Shown: positions 1 through 8,987 of the stretch, one piece after another
Layout: each line of letters starts with the position of its first letter
Numbering within the stretch: the stretch's first letter is position 1
Assembly (NCBI GenBank): GCA_018817585.1
Contig: JAHITE010000038.1
Location: 1 to 32,506, forward strand
Length of the DNA stretch: 32,506 bases
Direction: 5' to 3'
Source: Candidatus Omnitrophota bacterium
Lineage (GTDB): Bacteria; Omnitrophota; Gorgyraeia; B26-G9
Made by a program: the position numbers and the translations under genes
The notes under the pieces: model-generated
Database searches by the model: none
What the model saw: only the letters and a program-made list of their open reading frames with translations
Told to the model about the DNA's origin: nothing

Positions 1-13
1 AAAAAGAAAAATA

Positions 14-1390
14 ATGAAAAAATTTGAAAAAATTCCCGGCTCCTTTCGTGATCCGGATGGTTATGTTTTTTTAAATGAACAATCGATTTACCGCTGTATA
101 AATAAAAATTATCAAGAAAATTATGAACAGCTAATCTCTTCCGGGCTTTATAAAAAACTTACTGAAGAAAAACTCCTGATTCCGCATCAAGAGATTGATC
201 AGCCGCAGCTTTTACCCCAAGACGCGTTTAAAGTAATCCAGCCGGAGCTTATTCCTTTTATATCGTATCCTTATGAATGGTGCTTCAGTCAATTAAAGCA
301 AGCCGCTCTGACTACTTTAAAAATCCAAAAAATCGCAATGCGCTTTGCGATGAGCTTAAAAGACTGCAGTGCCTATAATATCCAATTTAAACATAACCAG
401 GCAATTTTAATTGATACTCTGTCTTTTGAAAAATATAATCCCAGCCAGCCCTGGCCGGCATACAAACAATTTTGCCAATATTTTCTCTCTCCCCTGGCTT
501 TAATCAGCTGTAAAGATGTCCGTCTCAGTCAGCTGTTAAAAACATTTATTGATGGAATTCCGCTTGATCTGGCCAGCAGATTACTGCCCAAAAGCAGTTA
601 TTTAAATCTGGGGTTATTTTTACACATACACCTTCACGCGAAATTCCAAAAAAATGTCTCTAACAAAAAATTCCCTTCTTGCCTAAAGCCAAATCAATTA
701 GGGCTAATGGGCATGCTTGAGCAATTGGAAACAACAATCAAAAAACTTAGATTTAAACCCAAAAGCAACCATTGGAACAACTACTATCAAAATAACTCCT
801 ACTCCAAAACAGCGTTTGCGCATAAGCAAGAAATCGTCAAAGAGTTTCTTGAGCAGATAAAACCGCGAACAATTTGGGATTTAGGAGCAAATAAAGGAAT
901 TTTCAGTTTACTGGCAAGTAAACAAAGTCACTGGGTTATTGCTTTGGACAGTGAACCTGAGCTTATTGAGCAAATTTTTCTTAACTGCCAAAAGACAGGT
1001 ATTTCCAATATCCTGCCCCTGGTTTTGGACCTGAGCAATCCCAGCCCGGACATTGGCTGGGAAAATAAAGAGCGAATATCGCTGCTTAAGCGCGGCCCGG
1101 CGCAGACAATCATGGCCTTGGCTTTGATCCATCATTTAGCAATAAGCCATAATCTGCCGCTTGACAAAATCGCTGAGTTTTTCGCTGCTAACTGTACTTG
1201 GCTGATAATTGAATTTATCCCAAAAACCGACAGCCAGTCCCAAAAACTACTCAGGAATCGAAAAGACATATTTACAGACTACAATAAAATTAATTTTGAA
1301 AAAACTTTTTCTGATTTTCTTAAAATTCATTCGCAAACAGATATAAAAGACACAGAACGAACTATTTATCTGATGGAAAAACTAAAATAA
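14..1390 (+). CDS. NoeA-like class I SAM-dependent methyltransferase
   Basis: A 458-residue protein with two parts. The N-terminal half opens with GSFRDPDGYVF and later SSGLYKKL and LLIPHQE, the conserved opening of NoeA-like proteins found in nodulation and exopolysaccharide loci. The C-terminal half is a Rossmann methyltransferase: DLGANKG at residues 289-295 is motif I (SAM binding), ALDSEPE follows as the acidic loop end of strand 2, and ALALIHHLAI sits where motif IV is expected. The acceptor cannot be read from sequence; relatives are presumed to methylate a glycan or lipid-linked sugar in the cytoplasm. The ATG at 14 has only a weak purine-rich leader, and the gene is so near the window edge that an upstream operon is possible. 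The next gene follows on the same strand after 113 bases and also suggests surface-polymer work. Family is confident, substrate unknown. Confidence 0.8.
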   Translation: MKKFEKIPGSFRDPDGYVFLNEQSIYRCINKNYQENYEQLISSGLYKKLTEEKLLIPHQEIDQPQLLPQDAFKVIQPELIPFISYPYEWCFSQLKQAALTTLKIQKIAMRFAMSLKDCSAYNIQFKHNQAILIDTLSFEKYNPSQPWPAYKQFCQYFLSPLALISCKDVRLSQLLKTFIDGIPLDLASRLLPKSSYLNLGLFLHIHLHAKFQKNVSNKKFPSCLKPNQLGLMGMLEQLETTIKKLRFKPKSNHWNNYYQNNSYSKTAFAHKQEIVKEFLEQIKPRTIWDLGANKGIFSLLASKQSHWVIALDSEPELIEQIFLNCQKTGISNILPLVLDLSNPSPDIGWENKERISLLKRGPAQTIMALALIHHLAISHNLPLDKIAEFFAANCTWLIIEFIPKTDSQSQKLLRNRKDIFTDYNKINFEKTFSDFLKIHSQTDIKDTERTIYLMEKLK

Positions 1391-1503
1391 TAATTAAAAT
1401 CCGGTCTCAGGAAATCGCGGACAGATAAGAATAACCGGTTATTGAATAATCTAAATTTCCCGCTTCAGCTAAATAAAAAGTTCTGGAAGGGCAGAAAGAT
1501 CAA

Positions 1504-3345
1504 ATGAACAAGCTAAACAGCAAAGATAAACTCAGCATCGCGCTATCCACATCCTGTTTTTTGGGGTTAACTGTTTTTTTATTTACCCCGCTGAATGTCT
1601 ATTTAACAAACCTGGATAATTTTAATTTTTATACAAATGCCTGGGTATTATTAATTCACTCCTTGACTATCTCCGGATTATTTATCGCGATTAGCAGTTT
1701 AATCCTCATTTCGCGAAAAGCCTCAAAATTCAAAAACCTGATCGCGATTTTATTTACCCTGGCTTTTTTTATATGGTTTTTTGGTAATATTCTTGTTTGG
1801 GATTACGGCTTATTTTGCGGCATACCAATTCATTGGAATGATTATAATTACCGGGGAATTATCGATTTAGTAATTTATATCTTTTTACTAATCTTATTAA
1901 TTTTTAAAAAAGATTCCGTCTACACACTGGCAAAAAAAACAAGCATTTTCCTTATTATCATCCAGCTAATTTCTCTCGCTCTGCTGGCATTTACAAACAA
2001 ACAAAAAGTTTCTGACAATATTTCCCAAAAGCTCGATTACAGCCAGCAATTTACATTTTCAAAAAATAAAAATATTATTATCCTTGTTCTGGATACATTC
2101 CAAACTGATTTCTTTCAGGAGATTATCAGTCAAGATGAATTTGATAAAAAAATATTTAATGACTTTACTTATTTTCGTAATGCGACCAGTGGATTCCCGC
2201 ATACCGCGTTTTCCACCCCTTTGATCCTGACCAGCAAGTTCTATGATAATTCCCAACCAAAAAAAACATTCTTAAAAAACGCATTTACCTCCGATTCCAG
2301 CATCTCAAAAATTTTAAAAGAAAATGGTTTTTTTGCTGACATATATCCGGATAATCTTTTTTACTGCGATAATCAAACAATATCAAACTACCAACAACCG
2401 CTTGAATACCATCAAAATAAACCGGTTAAATTATTACGCAACAAAGATATTTTATTTGATTATATCCAGCTAGCAGACATTACTCTTTTTAGAATCTGCC
2501 CGCATTTTCTCAAAAAGCATATTTATGCCAATCGTTCTTGGTTTTTAAAACGAATTTTAACCCTTAAAAAAATTAATTATTTTTTCAGTAAAAACAAAAA
2601 TGAGCAGGATTTTAAAAACAATCCAACTACCGCGAAACCAAAGCTTTTCTCAGATAACTCTTTAAATGACAGCAATGTAAAATTTATCAATGAATTATCC
2701 GCGAAAATAAATGTTCAATACGAAAAACCCGCGTTTAAATATTATCACTTGGGAGGAATGCATCCGCCGATTTATCTGGATGAAAATCTAAACTATCATC
2801 CCAAAGCGCTTGCTTTGACTCGCGAGTCATGTCTTGCCAATGCTAAGGCACTGCTTAAGCTTACCGGGATGTTTATTGATATTTTAAAAAAACAGGGCAT
2901 TTACGATAATTCGCTGATTTTAATAATTGGTGATCACGGGACATATAATATCCAGGTTAATCTCAAGGTCAGTGGATATAAAGAAACAAGCAATCCGCCA
3001 CCCCTCAATGACTTAAATATTGGTTCAGGGCTACCCCTGATTCTGGTTAAACCGTTTAAGTCCCAGACTGATTTTAATATTTCCGACGTGCCGGTGTCTC
3101 TGGCAAATATCGGAGCAACGATATTTGATCAATTAAATATTCCCCAGGAAAACCAAACTGAAAAGTCGATGTTCAAAATCGACAAAGACGACAAAACCAG
3201 CCGGCGGGTTTTTAACCACAAATGGGCAAAAGAAGAACACACTTCGAAATATTTGCCAGTGATGACAGAATACACAATTTCCGGATTCAGCTGGCTGAGC
3301 AGTTCCTGGAAGTTGAAGAAAAAAATAACAGGCGTGAATAAATAA
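1504..3345 (+). CDS. Membrane-anchored sulfatase / phosphoethanolamine-transferase-like enzyme
   Basis: A 613-residue protein with about five N-terminal transmembrane helices (residues about 12-165) followed by an extracytoplasmic alkaline-phosphatase-superfamily domain. Metal ligands are recognisable: D197 in VLDTF, H415 and H420 in HLGGMH, and D477-H478 in GDHG. The nucleophile position is filled by T234 in PHTAFSTP rather than by the Cys/Ser of formylglycine sulfatases, so the architecture fits phosphoethanolamine or phosphoglycerol transferases of the EptA/LtaS type better than true sulfatases. Such enzymes modify lipid A, periplasmic glucans or surface polymers at the outer face of the inner membrane. 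Pairing with the NoeA-like methyltransferase upstream supports a surface-glycan role. The substrate is not predictable. GGAAGGG lies a little far upstream of the ATG. Confidence 0.8.
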   Translation: MNKLNSKDKLSIALSTSCFLGLTVFLFTPLNVYLTNLDNFNFYTNAWVLLIHSLTISGLFIAISSLILISRKASKFKNLIAILFTLAFFIWFFGNILVWDYGLFCGIPIHWNDYNYRGIIDLVIYIFLLILLIFKKDSVYTLAKKTSIFLIIIQLISLALLAFTNKQKVSDNISQKLDYSQQFTFSKNKNIIILVLDTFQTDFFQEIISQDEFDKKIFNDFTYFRNATSGFPHTAFSTPLILTSKFYDNSQPKKTFLKNAFTSDSSISKILKENGFFADIYPDNLFYCDNQTISNYQQPLEYHQNKPVKLLRNKDILFDYIQLADITLFRICPHFLKKHIYANRSWFLKRILTLKKINYFFSKNKNEQDFKNNPTTAKPKLFSDNSLNDSNVKFINELSAKINVQYEKPAFKYYHLGGMHPPIYLDENLNYHPKALALTRESCLANAKALLKLTGMFIDILKKQGIYDNSLILIIGDHGTYNIQVNLKVSGYKETSNPPPLNDLNIGSGLPLILVKPFKSQTDFNISDVPVSLANIGATIFDQLNIPQENQTEKSMFKIDKDDKTSRRVFNHKWAKEEHTSKYLPVMTEYTISGFSWLSSSWKLKKKITGVNK

Positions 3346-3406
3346 TCCAAAATTAAAGCGTTTAGGAATCAGTTTATTTTCTCGAATTTCCGGGCAAGGC
3401 TCCTGG

Positions 3407-3436
3407 AACTTTTGAACAAAAAAGTTATTTTGCTTT
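3407..3436. terminator. Weak AT-rich hairpin between convergent genes
   Basis: AACTTTT (3407-3413) and AAAAGTT (3420-3426) can pair around a six-base loop, and a T-rich run follows on the + strand. It sits between the stop of the sulfatase-like gene and the stop of hipA, where a terminator is expected. The stem is short and has little GC, so this is tentative. Confidence 0.3.
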
Positions 3437-4732
3437 TTATAATTTTCGATAGGTAGCAGCAATCTGGTTTATGATCTCAGCAGGAATATTAACTTCTTGA
3501 GCATACTTTTGCCATTTTGATACTGCAGCTTCAACCTGAGCAATAATTGTTTCCGCTGTTCCTTTTTTCATTGATGAGTTATCGGCAAACGCGATAAAAT
3601 CATTTTTATTAAACTTATCCCGCTTACCGTTCATCGACATTTGATGCATCCCTGTCCAAACTCCAGACGGATTATAACTATAAATAAGATCAAATGCCGG
3701 AGAAAGTTTCCACTGCCCGGCTTTATTCATTAAAAACGCGATATTTTTCACATGATCATCTTGATTTCTTGCCAGGATATTAAATACTGTCCTTCTAAAC
3801 TGCTCTTCAATTTCAAGCATCGGCAATTTTAATTTTCGCATAACCTGAATAGCTTGTTCATAGGAATAAGCTCCTGCCTGATTAAAATCATAATGCGCCA
3901 GCGCGGCTAAAGACTGCATATGTATTTTTTCTCCGTTTTCCGTACGATCAAACCTTTTTGTCATAAAATGGCTTCTTCCGTTTTCCTCTAATAATCGAGA
4001 TTCACTCATTTGAATACCCGCAGCTAATGCCATTTTATAATAAGCATATTCAATAAGACCAAAACCTTTTGTATACTCAATCTGGTTATCAATATTTCCC
4101 GCTACCCCGTCAAATTTTAATATCCAATAAGAAAATCCTGGTTCAGCGATAATCTGCCCTGATCTGATTTCATGCGTTTGGGGATTCCAGGCAATAACTG
4201 CTTTTGCTCTGGCACCTCCTGCCGAAGTCCCTACTTTTAAAATATCCTGCAAAGCTTTTTTTCTGGTTGAAATTGAAAATGAACTTTTAAACGCGCTGCG
4301 TTTTGAAAGAATTTCGCTGGCCAGTTCCAGTAAAGACTCAAGGTTAATATCTCTTAATGTACTATTTTTCGGCCCATGCGCCGGCTTAAATTCAAGAGCT
4401 CCCATACCCCGTTTTCCGATATAACAAAGACGCTCCACAGGGTTAAAACTTTTCGGGGATTTGCCTTCTTTTGCCAGCCAGGCATCAATTAAAGCATTCC
4501 CAAATTTATCCGGCAAAGAATCAGCGAGTAAACCAGGAAGCCCGTGAAATGTATTTAAGTCTAATTCCGGAAAAGCATAAATCTGAGCAGAAAGCGGCAT
4601 GGTGATCGGCGAAATCTCAATATTGCTTTTTATAAACATGGGATCATATTCGAAATTAGCAATGCTCTTTTTATCATCCCAGACCACCCCCCCAATTCTC
4701 CTTCCCCAAAGAATTACTTCAGCAAAACTCAT
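3437..4732 (-). CDS. hipA: HipA-family serine/threonine kinase toxin
   Basis: A HipA-type toxin kinase of 431 residues. The N-terminal subdomain (about 3-105) contains the couple_hipA-like region ending in GLLADSLPDKFG. The kinase core has GTSAGGARAK (glycine-rich loop and likely autophosphorylated serine), a lysine in WILKFDG, the catalytic loop NQDDHVKN with D325, and the metal-binding aspartate D348 in SPAFDL. HipA kinases phosphorylate aminoacyl-tRNA synthetases (GltX in E. coli) and cause dormancy until neutralised by HipB; the target here is unknown. The ATG at 4732 is chosen because it overlaps the hipB stop as ATGA and has GGGAGG seven bases upstream; an in-frame start 21 bases earlier would lack this. 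All key residues are present, so it is probably active. Confidence 0.93.
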   Translation of the reverse strand: MSFAEVILWGRRIGGVVWDDKKSIANFEYDPMFIKSNIEISPITMPLSAQIYAFPELDLNTFHGLPGLLADSLPDKFGNALIDAWLAKEGKSPKSFNPVERLCYIGKRGMGALEFKPAHGPKNSTLRDINLESLLELASEILSKRSAFKSSFSISTRKKALQDILKVGTSAGGARAKAVIAWNPQTHEIRSGQIIAEPGFSYWILKFDGVAGNIDNQIEYTKGFGLIEYAYYKMALAAGIQMSESRLLEENGRSHFMTKRFDRTENGEKIHMQSLAALAHYDFNQAGAYSYEQAIQVMRKLKLPMLEIEEQFRRTVFNILARNQDDHVKNIAFLMNKAGQWKLSPAFDLIYSYNPSGVWTGMHQMSMNGKRDKFNKNDFIAFADNSSMKKGTAETIIAQVEAAVSKWQKYAQEVNIPAEIINQIAATYRKL

Positions 4733-5073
4733 TGCTTGACCTCCCACGACCAATCATCTTGCTTATTATCTTTTGATTTGGAAAAAGCTCTTTGCCTGGC
4801 TTTGCCTTTCAGCTTTATTTGCTGCAGCGGGCTGCTCGGCAATTCAGGAACAAGGGATTCTATATTCTTAACCAGATTTAAGGCTCTTAAGATGCGAATC
4901 AATTTATCCACCTGAATAGAAACGCCTGCTTCAGCCCGCTGAATAGTTGGCTTAGAAACACCTGACTCAAAAGCTAATACTTTTTGAGTCATATTCCTGT
5001 TCAGCCGATTCCTGGCAATTCTTAATCCCATTTCCTTTAAAATCGCCTTGTCTGACATTTCATTTAAAATCAT
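4729..5073 (-). CDS. hipB: HipB-like HTH antitoxin and autorepressor
   Basis: A 114-residue XRE-family protein. A five-helix DNA-binding domain covers about residues 15-70, with NMTQKVLAFESGVSKPTIQR as the helix-turn-helix. A basic linker (KGKARQRAFSKSK) leads to a tryptophan-rich tail, DDWSWEVKQ, in the place of the C-terminal tail of E. coli HipB that ends in Trp. It should bind HipA and repress its own promoter. The ATG at 5073 has GAGG seven bases upstream; the GTG one codon earlier is less likely. The stop overlaps the hipA ATG, so translation is coupled. Four copies of a palindromic operator lie upstream. Confidence 0.9.
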   Translation of the reverse strand: MILNEMSDKAILKEMGLRIARNRLNRNMTQKVLAFESGVSKPTIQRAEAGVSIQVDKLIRILRALNLVKNIESLVPELPSSPLQQIKLKGKARQRAFSKSKDNKQDDWSWEVKQ

Positions 5074-5080
5074 CACAACA

Positions 5081-5222
5081 CCTCATATTTGATGTTTAAA
5101 TATTTATCTACACTTATAATATATCATATTTGATGCTTAATGTCAACAGTATCAAGATACTCTCAAAGCATCATATTTAATGTTTTAAACGCATATATAA
5201 GCATAATACATCATATGTGATG
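5081..5222. promoter_or_regulatory. Array of four HipB operator-like palindromes
   Basis: Four related 14-mers lie at 5081-5094, 5122-5135, 5169-5182 and 5209-5222. The last is the most symmetric (CATCATATGTGATG, half-sites CATCA and TGATG); the others keep TCATATTT followed by GATG or AATG. Start-to-start spacings are 41, 47 and 40 bases, close to four helical turns, so dimers could sit on one face and bend the DNA. Copy 2 lies in the -35/-10 spacer and copy 1 just before the hipB ribosome-binding site. E. coli hipBA also has four operators, but of different sequence. Assignment to HipB is by position. Confidence 0.8.
5118..5146 (-). promoter_or_regulatory. sigma70-type promoter of hipBA
   Basis: On the minus strand TTGACA (5146-5141) and TATATT (5123-5118) are separated by exactly 17 bases. 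The -35 is a perfect consensus and the -10 differs by one base. Transcription should start near 5111, giving a leader of roughly 40 bases before the hipB ATG. One operator copy fills the spacer, so a bound repressor would exclude RNA polymerase. Confidence 0.85.
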
Positions 5223-5310
5223 CATTATTGTTTTAAAAAAGGGAGAGCTTTTACAAGATAAGATCCGGAGTTTTAAAAGTTAAATTAGACGAATTCTACA
5301 ACCAGCTTTG

Positions 5311-7887
5311 TTATTTTGACAGTACCTCGCCTAATATTCTAGTTAAATCCTCGATTCTAAAAGGCTTCTCTACTACAGCTTGAAATCCATAATCCGGAAA
5401 ATTTGCCATAATAGTATCATTCGCGTATCCGCTTGAAACAATAGCCTTTACACTGGAATCAATTTTTAATAATTCTTTGATAACCTCTTTGCCTCCCTTG
5501 CCGCCCTTAATCGTCAAATCAAGAATAACCGCATCAAATTTAGTTCCTTGATTCATATTATCTGTATACATTTTTACAGCTTGCTCCCCGTCTTCCGCGA
5601 ATTCAACTTCATAGCCAACCGCTTTAAGCAACAAGCCAAAAATATTACGTACTTGTTCTTCATCATCCATTACTAGAATTCTCCCTTTACCCATTACAAT
5701 TCCCCCCCCAGCTTGTTCTAATCGATTTTTATTAATAACTGCCGGCAAATAAACATCAAAAGTCGTGCCTTTGCCAAGTGTAGAATCAACCAAAATATAA
5801 CCATTATGTTTTTTTATTATTGAAAAAACACTGGCTAAACCTAAGCCATTTCCCGTAAGTTTCGTAGTGAAAAACGGATCGAATATTTTTTGTAAATTTT
5901 CTAAAGAAATACCGGAACCCTCATCTCTTATAGAGATTACCACATATAAGCCCTCTTTTAAAATTTCAAGGATTTTTTTTTCAAGCAAAAGATTTTTCGC
6001 GCTAACATATATCATACCGCCTTCAGACATTGCCTGTGCCGCGTTAATGACCAGATTATTTATAACCTGTCTAATCTGTCCCGTATCAATTTCCACTAGC
6101 CAAAGATCATCTGGAATACTATACGCTGCTTTACAGTTTGTCGCTCTTAAAGTAAATTCCACTACTTTTTGCAGCATGTCGTTAATTTTAAACACCTGCT
6201 TAACCGGCGCGCCTCCTTTGGAAAATACCAACATTTGTTTTGTAATCTGCCTGGCTTCAAATGAAGCTTTATCCGCTTCGTCTAAAAGATCAAACAGTTC
6301 TTTGTCCTTATCCGCGTCAACCTTTAATTTAGCAATCGACAAGTTGCCTACAATAGCAGTCAGAATATTATTAAAATCATGCGCGATACCTCCTGCTATA
6401 ATTCCAACAGTCTCAAGCTTTTGAACCTTAGCAACCTCTAACCTTAATTTCTCTTCTTCAGTAACATCTTTTAACATCACCACTGTTCCGATAACATTAT
6501 TATTCTTATCAAACATTGGAGAAATACTAGGCATTATACTCATTTCATCCCGCCCCTTTAACCAAAAAGTTTGCCCCTTTAAAAACTCCTGTTTAAGAGC
6601 TCTTGTAATAAAATCATCGCACAATTGGTTTGACTGCCGATCAATCAAACCAATTAAATCTCCAAATTTTCTTCCTCTAGCTTCGTTTTGTTTTATTCCG
6701 CATAGTTTTTCCGCTGTTTCATTTAATAAAATAATTATTCCGGAAATATCAGTTGTAATAACAGCGTCCGAGATAGATCGCAAGGTTACGGCAAGCTGTT
6801 CACTTTGAGCAATAATCACGTCTTGAAAGCACTTTAGTTCATCTTTCATATTGTTAAATGCCCTGCCCAAATCCGCGATTTCATCTTTTCCTGACTCTGA
6901 AGCAAAAACATCCCAAACACCTCGGGCAATCTTATCTGAGACCGCGGACAAATTTTTTATCGGCCTTACAATAGCATTTGTTAATATCGCTGAAGAACCG
7001 ATGATAAGAACAATACCCAGCAAAGCGGCAAAAATTATATTTCTTCTTACAGTTGCCATAATCGCGAAAGTTTTACTGGTACTCTCCATAAAACAGATTG
7101 TCCAGTTTTGGCCTTTGTAATCTTTATATCCTTGAAGCTGTGAAAAAACGCAGACTTTCCTAATGTTAGAGGAGTCATTAAATTCAAATAAACTTGCATT
7201 GTCTTTTAAAATCCTGTCTCTCAGACTTTTCGGCTCCAGCTTATAAAGCAGCTTCTCTTGCTCACTATGAACTATATAATTCCCTTCTTTATCTAAAATA
7301 AAAATCCCATCTCCTTGTTTATCTACTTGGAATTTTCCAATTAAATCTTTAATTGTGTCTATGTGTAACTGTCCGGCCATTACCGCTTTAACCTTTCCCA
7401 GGTCGTCAAATATCGGAACACAGAACACTACAACCAAACGAAAAGGAGCAAGCACAGCATGCACTGGTGATACCGAAGAATGACCAGAAAGCGCTTCTTT
7501 AAACCATTCTTTCAGCTTCCATATACCTCTAAAATCATAGCTTGTAGATGCTAAAATCGTTCCCTCTGGATCCAACAAAGTTATATCTTCAAACAAACCA
7601 TAGAAACTTTGTATTTTCTCCATCTCAAAAAGCTTTTCTTTAATTGAGCTGTTATTAGAAATAATAATCGGATTATTAGCTAAAGCTTTGGTTTGCGTAA
7701 ACGCGGTAAAAACGGTTCTTTCCACATTCCTGCCAATTTCAGTAATTAATTCTATCTGCTTTTTTTCAACAATTTGTCTAATATTCTGTTTAACGCCAAA
7801 ATAAATAAGTAACGACAGCGCCAAAAAAGGAATTAGCGCGACAATCAGAAACGATGATGAAATTTTAAAACCCAGTTTAATTTTCAT
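5311..7887 (-). CDS. Hybrid sensor histidine kinase (Cache-HAMP-PAS-HisKA-HATPase-REC)
   Basis: An 858-residue inner-membrane sensor. A first helix (about 10-30) and a second (about 283-305) flank a periplasmic Cache-type sensor of about 250 residues. Then come a HAMP segment (starting VRPIKNLSAV), a PAS domain (about 370-485), HisKA with the phospho-accepting H503 in GGIAHDFNNIL, and HATPase_c with N box INNLVINAAQAM, G1 RDEGSGI and G2 NGLGLASVF. A C-terminal receiver (about 738-856) has the acidic pair in VMDDEE, D790 in VILDLT, and the conserved lysine in VEKPF. No DNA-binding output is attached, so phosphate must pass to another protein not seen here. The ATG lies 3 bases after the stop of the PotD-like gene, so the two are co-transcribed, and the binding protein is a natural candidate for ligand delivery to the Cache domain. 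Confidence 0.93.
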   Translation of the reverse strand: MKIKLGFKISSSFLIVALIPFLALSLLIYFGVKQNIRQIVEKKQIELITEIGRNVERTVFTAFTQTKALANNPIIISNNSSIKEKLFEMEKIQSFYGLFEDITLLDPEGTILASTSYDFRGIWKLKEWFKEALSGHSSVSPVHAVLAPFRLVVVFCVPIFDDLGKVKAVMAGQLHIDTIKDLIGKFQVDKQGDGIFILDKEGNYIVHSEQEKLLYKLEPKSLRDRILKDNASLFEFNDSSNIRKVCVFSQLQGYKDYKGQNWTICFMESTSKTFAIMATVRRNIIFAALLGIVLIIGSSAILTNAIVRPIKNLSAVSDKIARGVWDVFASESGKDEIADLGRAFNNMKDELKCFQDVIIAQSEQLAVTLRSISDAVITTDISGIIILLNETAEKLCGIKQNEARGRKFGDLIGLIDRQSNQLCDDFITRALKQEFLKGQTFWLKGRDEMSIMPSISPMFDKNNNVIGTVVMLKDVTEEEKLRLEVAKVQKLETVGIIAGGIAHDFNNILTAIVGNLSIAKLKVDADKDKELFDLLDEADKASFEARQITKQMLVFSKGGAPVKQVFKINDMLQKVVEFTLRATNCKAAYSIPDDLWLVEIDTGQIRQVINNLVINAAQAMSEGGMIYVSAKNLLLEKKILEILKEGLYVVISIRDEGSGISLENLQKIFDPFFTTKLTGNGLGLASVFSIIKKHNGYILVDSTLGKGTTFDVYLPAVINKNRLEQAGGGIVMGKGRILVMDDEEQVRNIFGLLLKAVGYEVEFAEDGEQAVKMYTDNMNQGTKFDAVILDLTIKGGKGGKEVIKELLKIDSSVKAIVSSGYANDTIMANFPDYGFQAVVEKPFRIEDLTRILGEVLSK

Positions 7888-7890
7888 GTA

Positions 7891-8964
7891 TTATTCTAGT
7901 TTATATATTTGAGACCAAAATTTATTACGAATCTTCTGGTGATCTCTTAACTCACCCGCATCCCCTTCAACCTTTATGAATTCACATTTGTCCAAAACTT
8001 CCGGCGCGGGATAAAGCGATTTATTTTCAAGAATTTCCTTTAATGTATATTGGCTGGCAGCAATATTACAATTAGCATACCAAAGATAATTCACGATTTT
8101 CGCGCTTACTTTTGGATCTAGAACATAATTAATAAAAACCTCCGCTGTATATTTGTTCTTAGAATCCCGGGGGACAGCCAAAGTATCTACCCAGATATAG
8201 GCGCCTTCTTTGGGTATTATGTATTTCAAAGCGCTGTTCTGTTCCTTCGCGAACATTGCTTCGCCGCTATAAATATTTGCCGCCCAGAGCTCTCCTGAAA
8301 CCAATTTGCTTCTTATTGTAATCGGATCCATATACCCTGCCAGTAATTCTTTTTGTTTTAACAGCAGCTTTCCCGCTTGGTTAAGCTTTTCCGTAGATGA
8401 TTCGTTCGGGGAATAACCCAGAGAAGCCAATCCTACAGCGAAAACCTCATCAATATTATTAAGCATCGCGATCTTACCTTTTAATTCCGGATCCAACAAA
8501 AGATTCCAGCTTGTAACCTCTTGCTTTATGTATTTTGAATTGTAAGCTAATCCGGTTGTACCCCATAAATAAGGAATAGAAAACTTATTCTTATTATCAT
8601 AATTAGGATTTCTATACTTGCGTTCGATATTCTTTAGATTAGGAATATTAGTCAAGTCAAGCTCAGCGAGCAGCCTCATTTCCTTAAGTTCCCGAATGCA
8701 GGCACCGGAAGCAACAATAATATCATACTTACCAGAATTAGACTGTACAGCAGAAAGCATTTCATCTTCATCTTTATAAGTTTCCAGATTAATCTTAACA
8801 CCATATTTCTTTTCAAAGTCGCTTAATGTAGTTTTTCCAAAGTAATCTTCCCAGTTAAACACATTAAGTTCTTTGGATAACTTTTCGTCCTGAGCAAAAA
8901 CATCTTTCAAAGCAAAATTCGCGACTAAAACAATCCCGATCATACCCGCAAGAATTATTTTCAT
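7891..8964 (-). CDS. PotD-like periplasmic polyamine/solute-binding protein
   Basis: A 357-residue secreted binding protein of the spermidine/putrescine-binding (PotD/PotF) family. A signal peptide occupies about residues 1-25 (hydrophobic core LAGMIGIVLVANFAL). The mature part begins with the family pattern LNVFNWEDYFG, then DFEKKYGVKI, YDIIVASG, IPYLWGTTGLAYN and IYSGEAMF, the usual order for this fold. The start at 8964 is preferred because AAGGA lies eight bases upstream and it leaves a normal signal peptide; an earlier ATG at 8988 overlaps the porin stop but lacks a ribosome-binding site. There is no ABC permease or ATPase gene nearby. The neighbours are a porin upstream and a Cache sensor kinase downstream, so sensing, or uptake shared with a distant transporter, is as likely as direct transport. 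The ligand is unproven. Confidence 0.87.
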   Translation of the reverse strand: MKIILAGMIGIVLVANFALKDVFAQDEKLSKELNVFNWEDYFGKTTLSDFEKKYGVKINLETYKDEDEMLSAVQSNSGKYDIIVASGACIRELKEMRLLAELDLTNIPNLKNIERKYRNPNYDNKNKFSIPYLWGTTGLAYNSKYIKQEVTSWNLLLDPELKGKIAMLNNIDEVFAVGLASLGYSPNESSTEKLNQAGKLLLKQKELLAGYMDPITIRSKLVSGELWAANIYSGEAMFAKEQNSALKYIIPKEGAYIWVDTLAVPRDSKNKYTAEVFINYVLDPKVSAKIVNYLWYANCNIAASQYTLKEILENKSLYPAPEVLDKCEFIKVEGDAGELRDHQKIRNKFWSQIYKLE

Positions 8965-8987
8965 AGCATTTATCCTTTTTATTTTCA

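Noticed and set aside
1504..3345. A true formylglycine-dependent sulfatase
   Set aside because: The C/S-x-P-x-R sulfatase signature is absent and a threonine (T234) occupies the nucleophile region.
5867..6424. A 185-codon open frame on the + strand
   Set aside because: It lies wholly antisense to the kinase HisKA/HATPase region, which has full domain motifs; there is no ribosome-binding site or recognisable domain.
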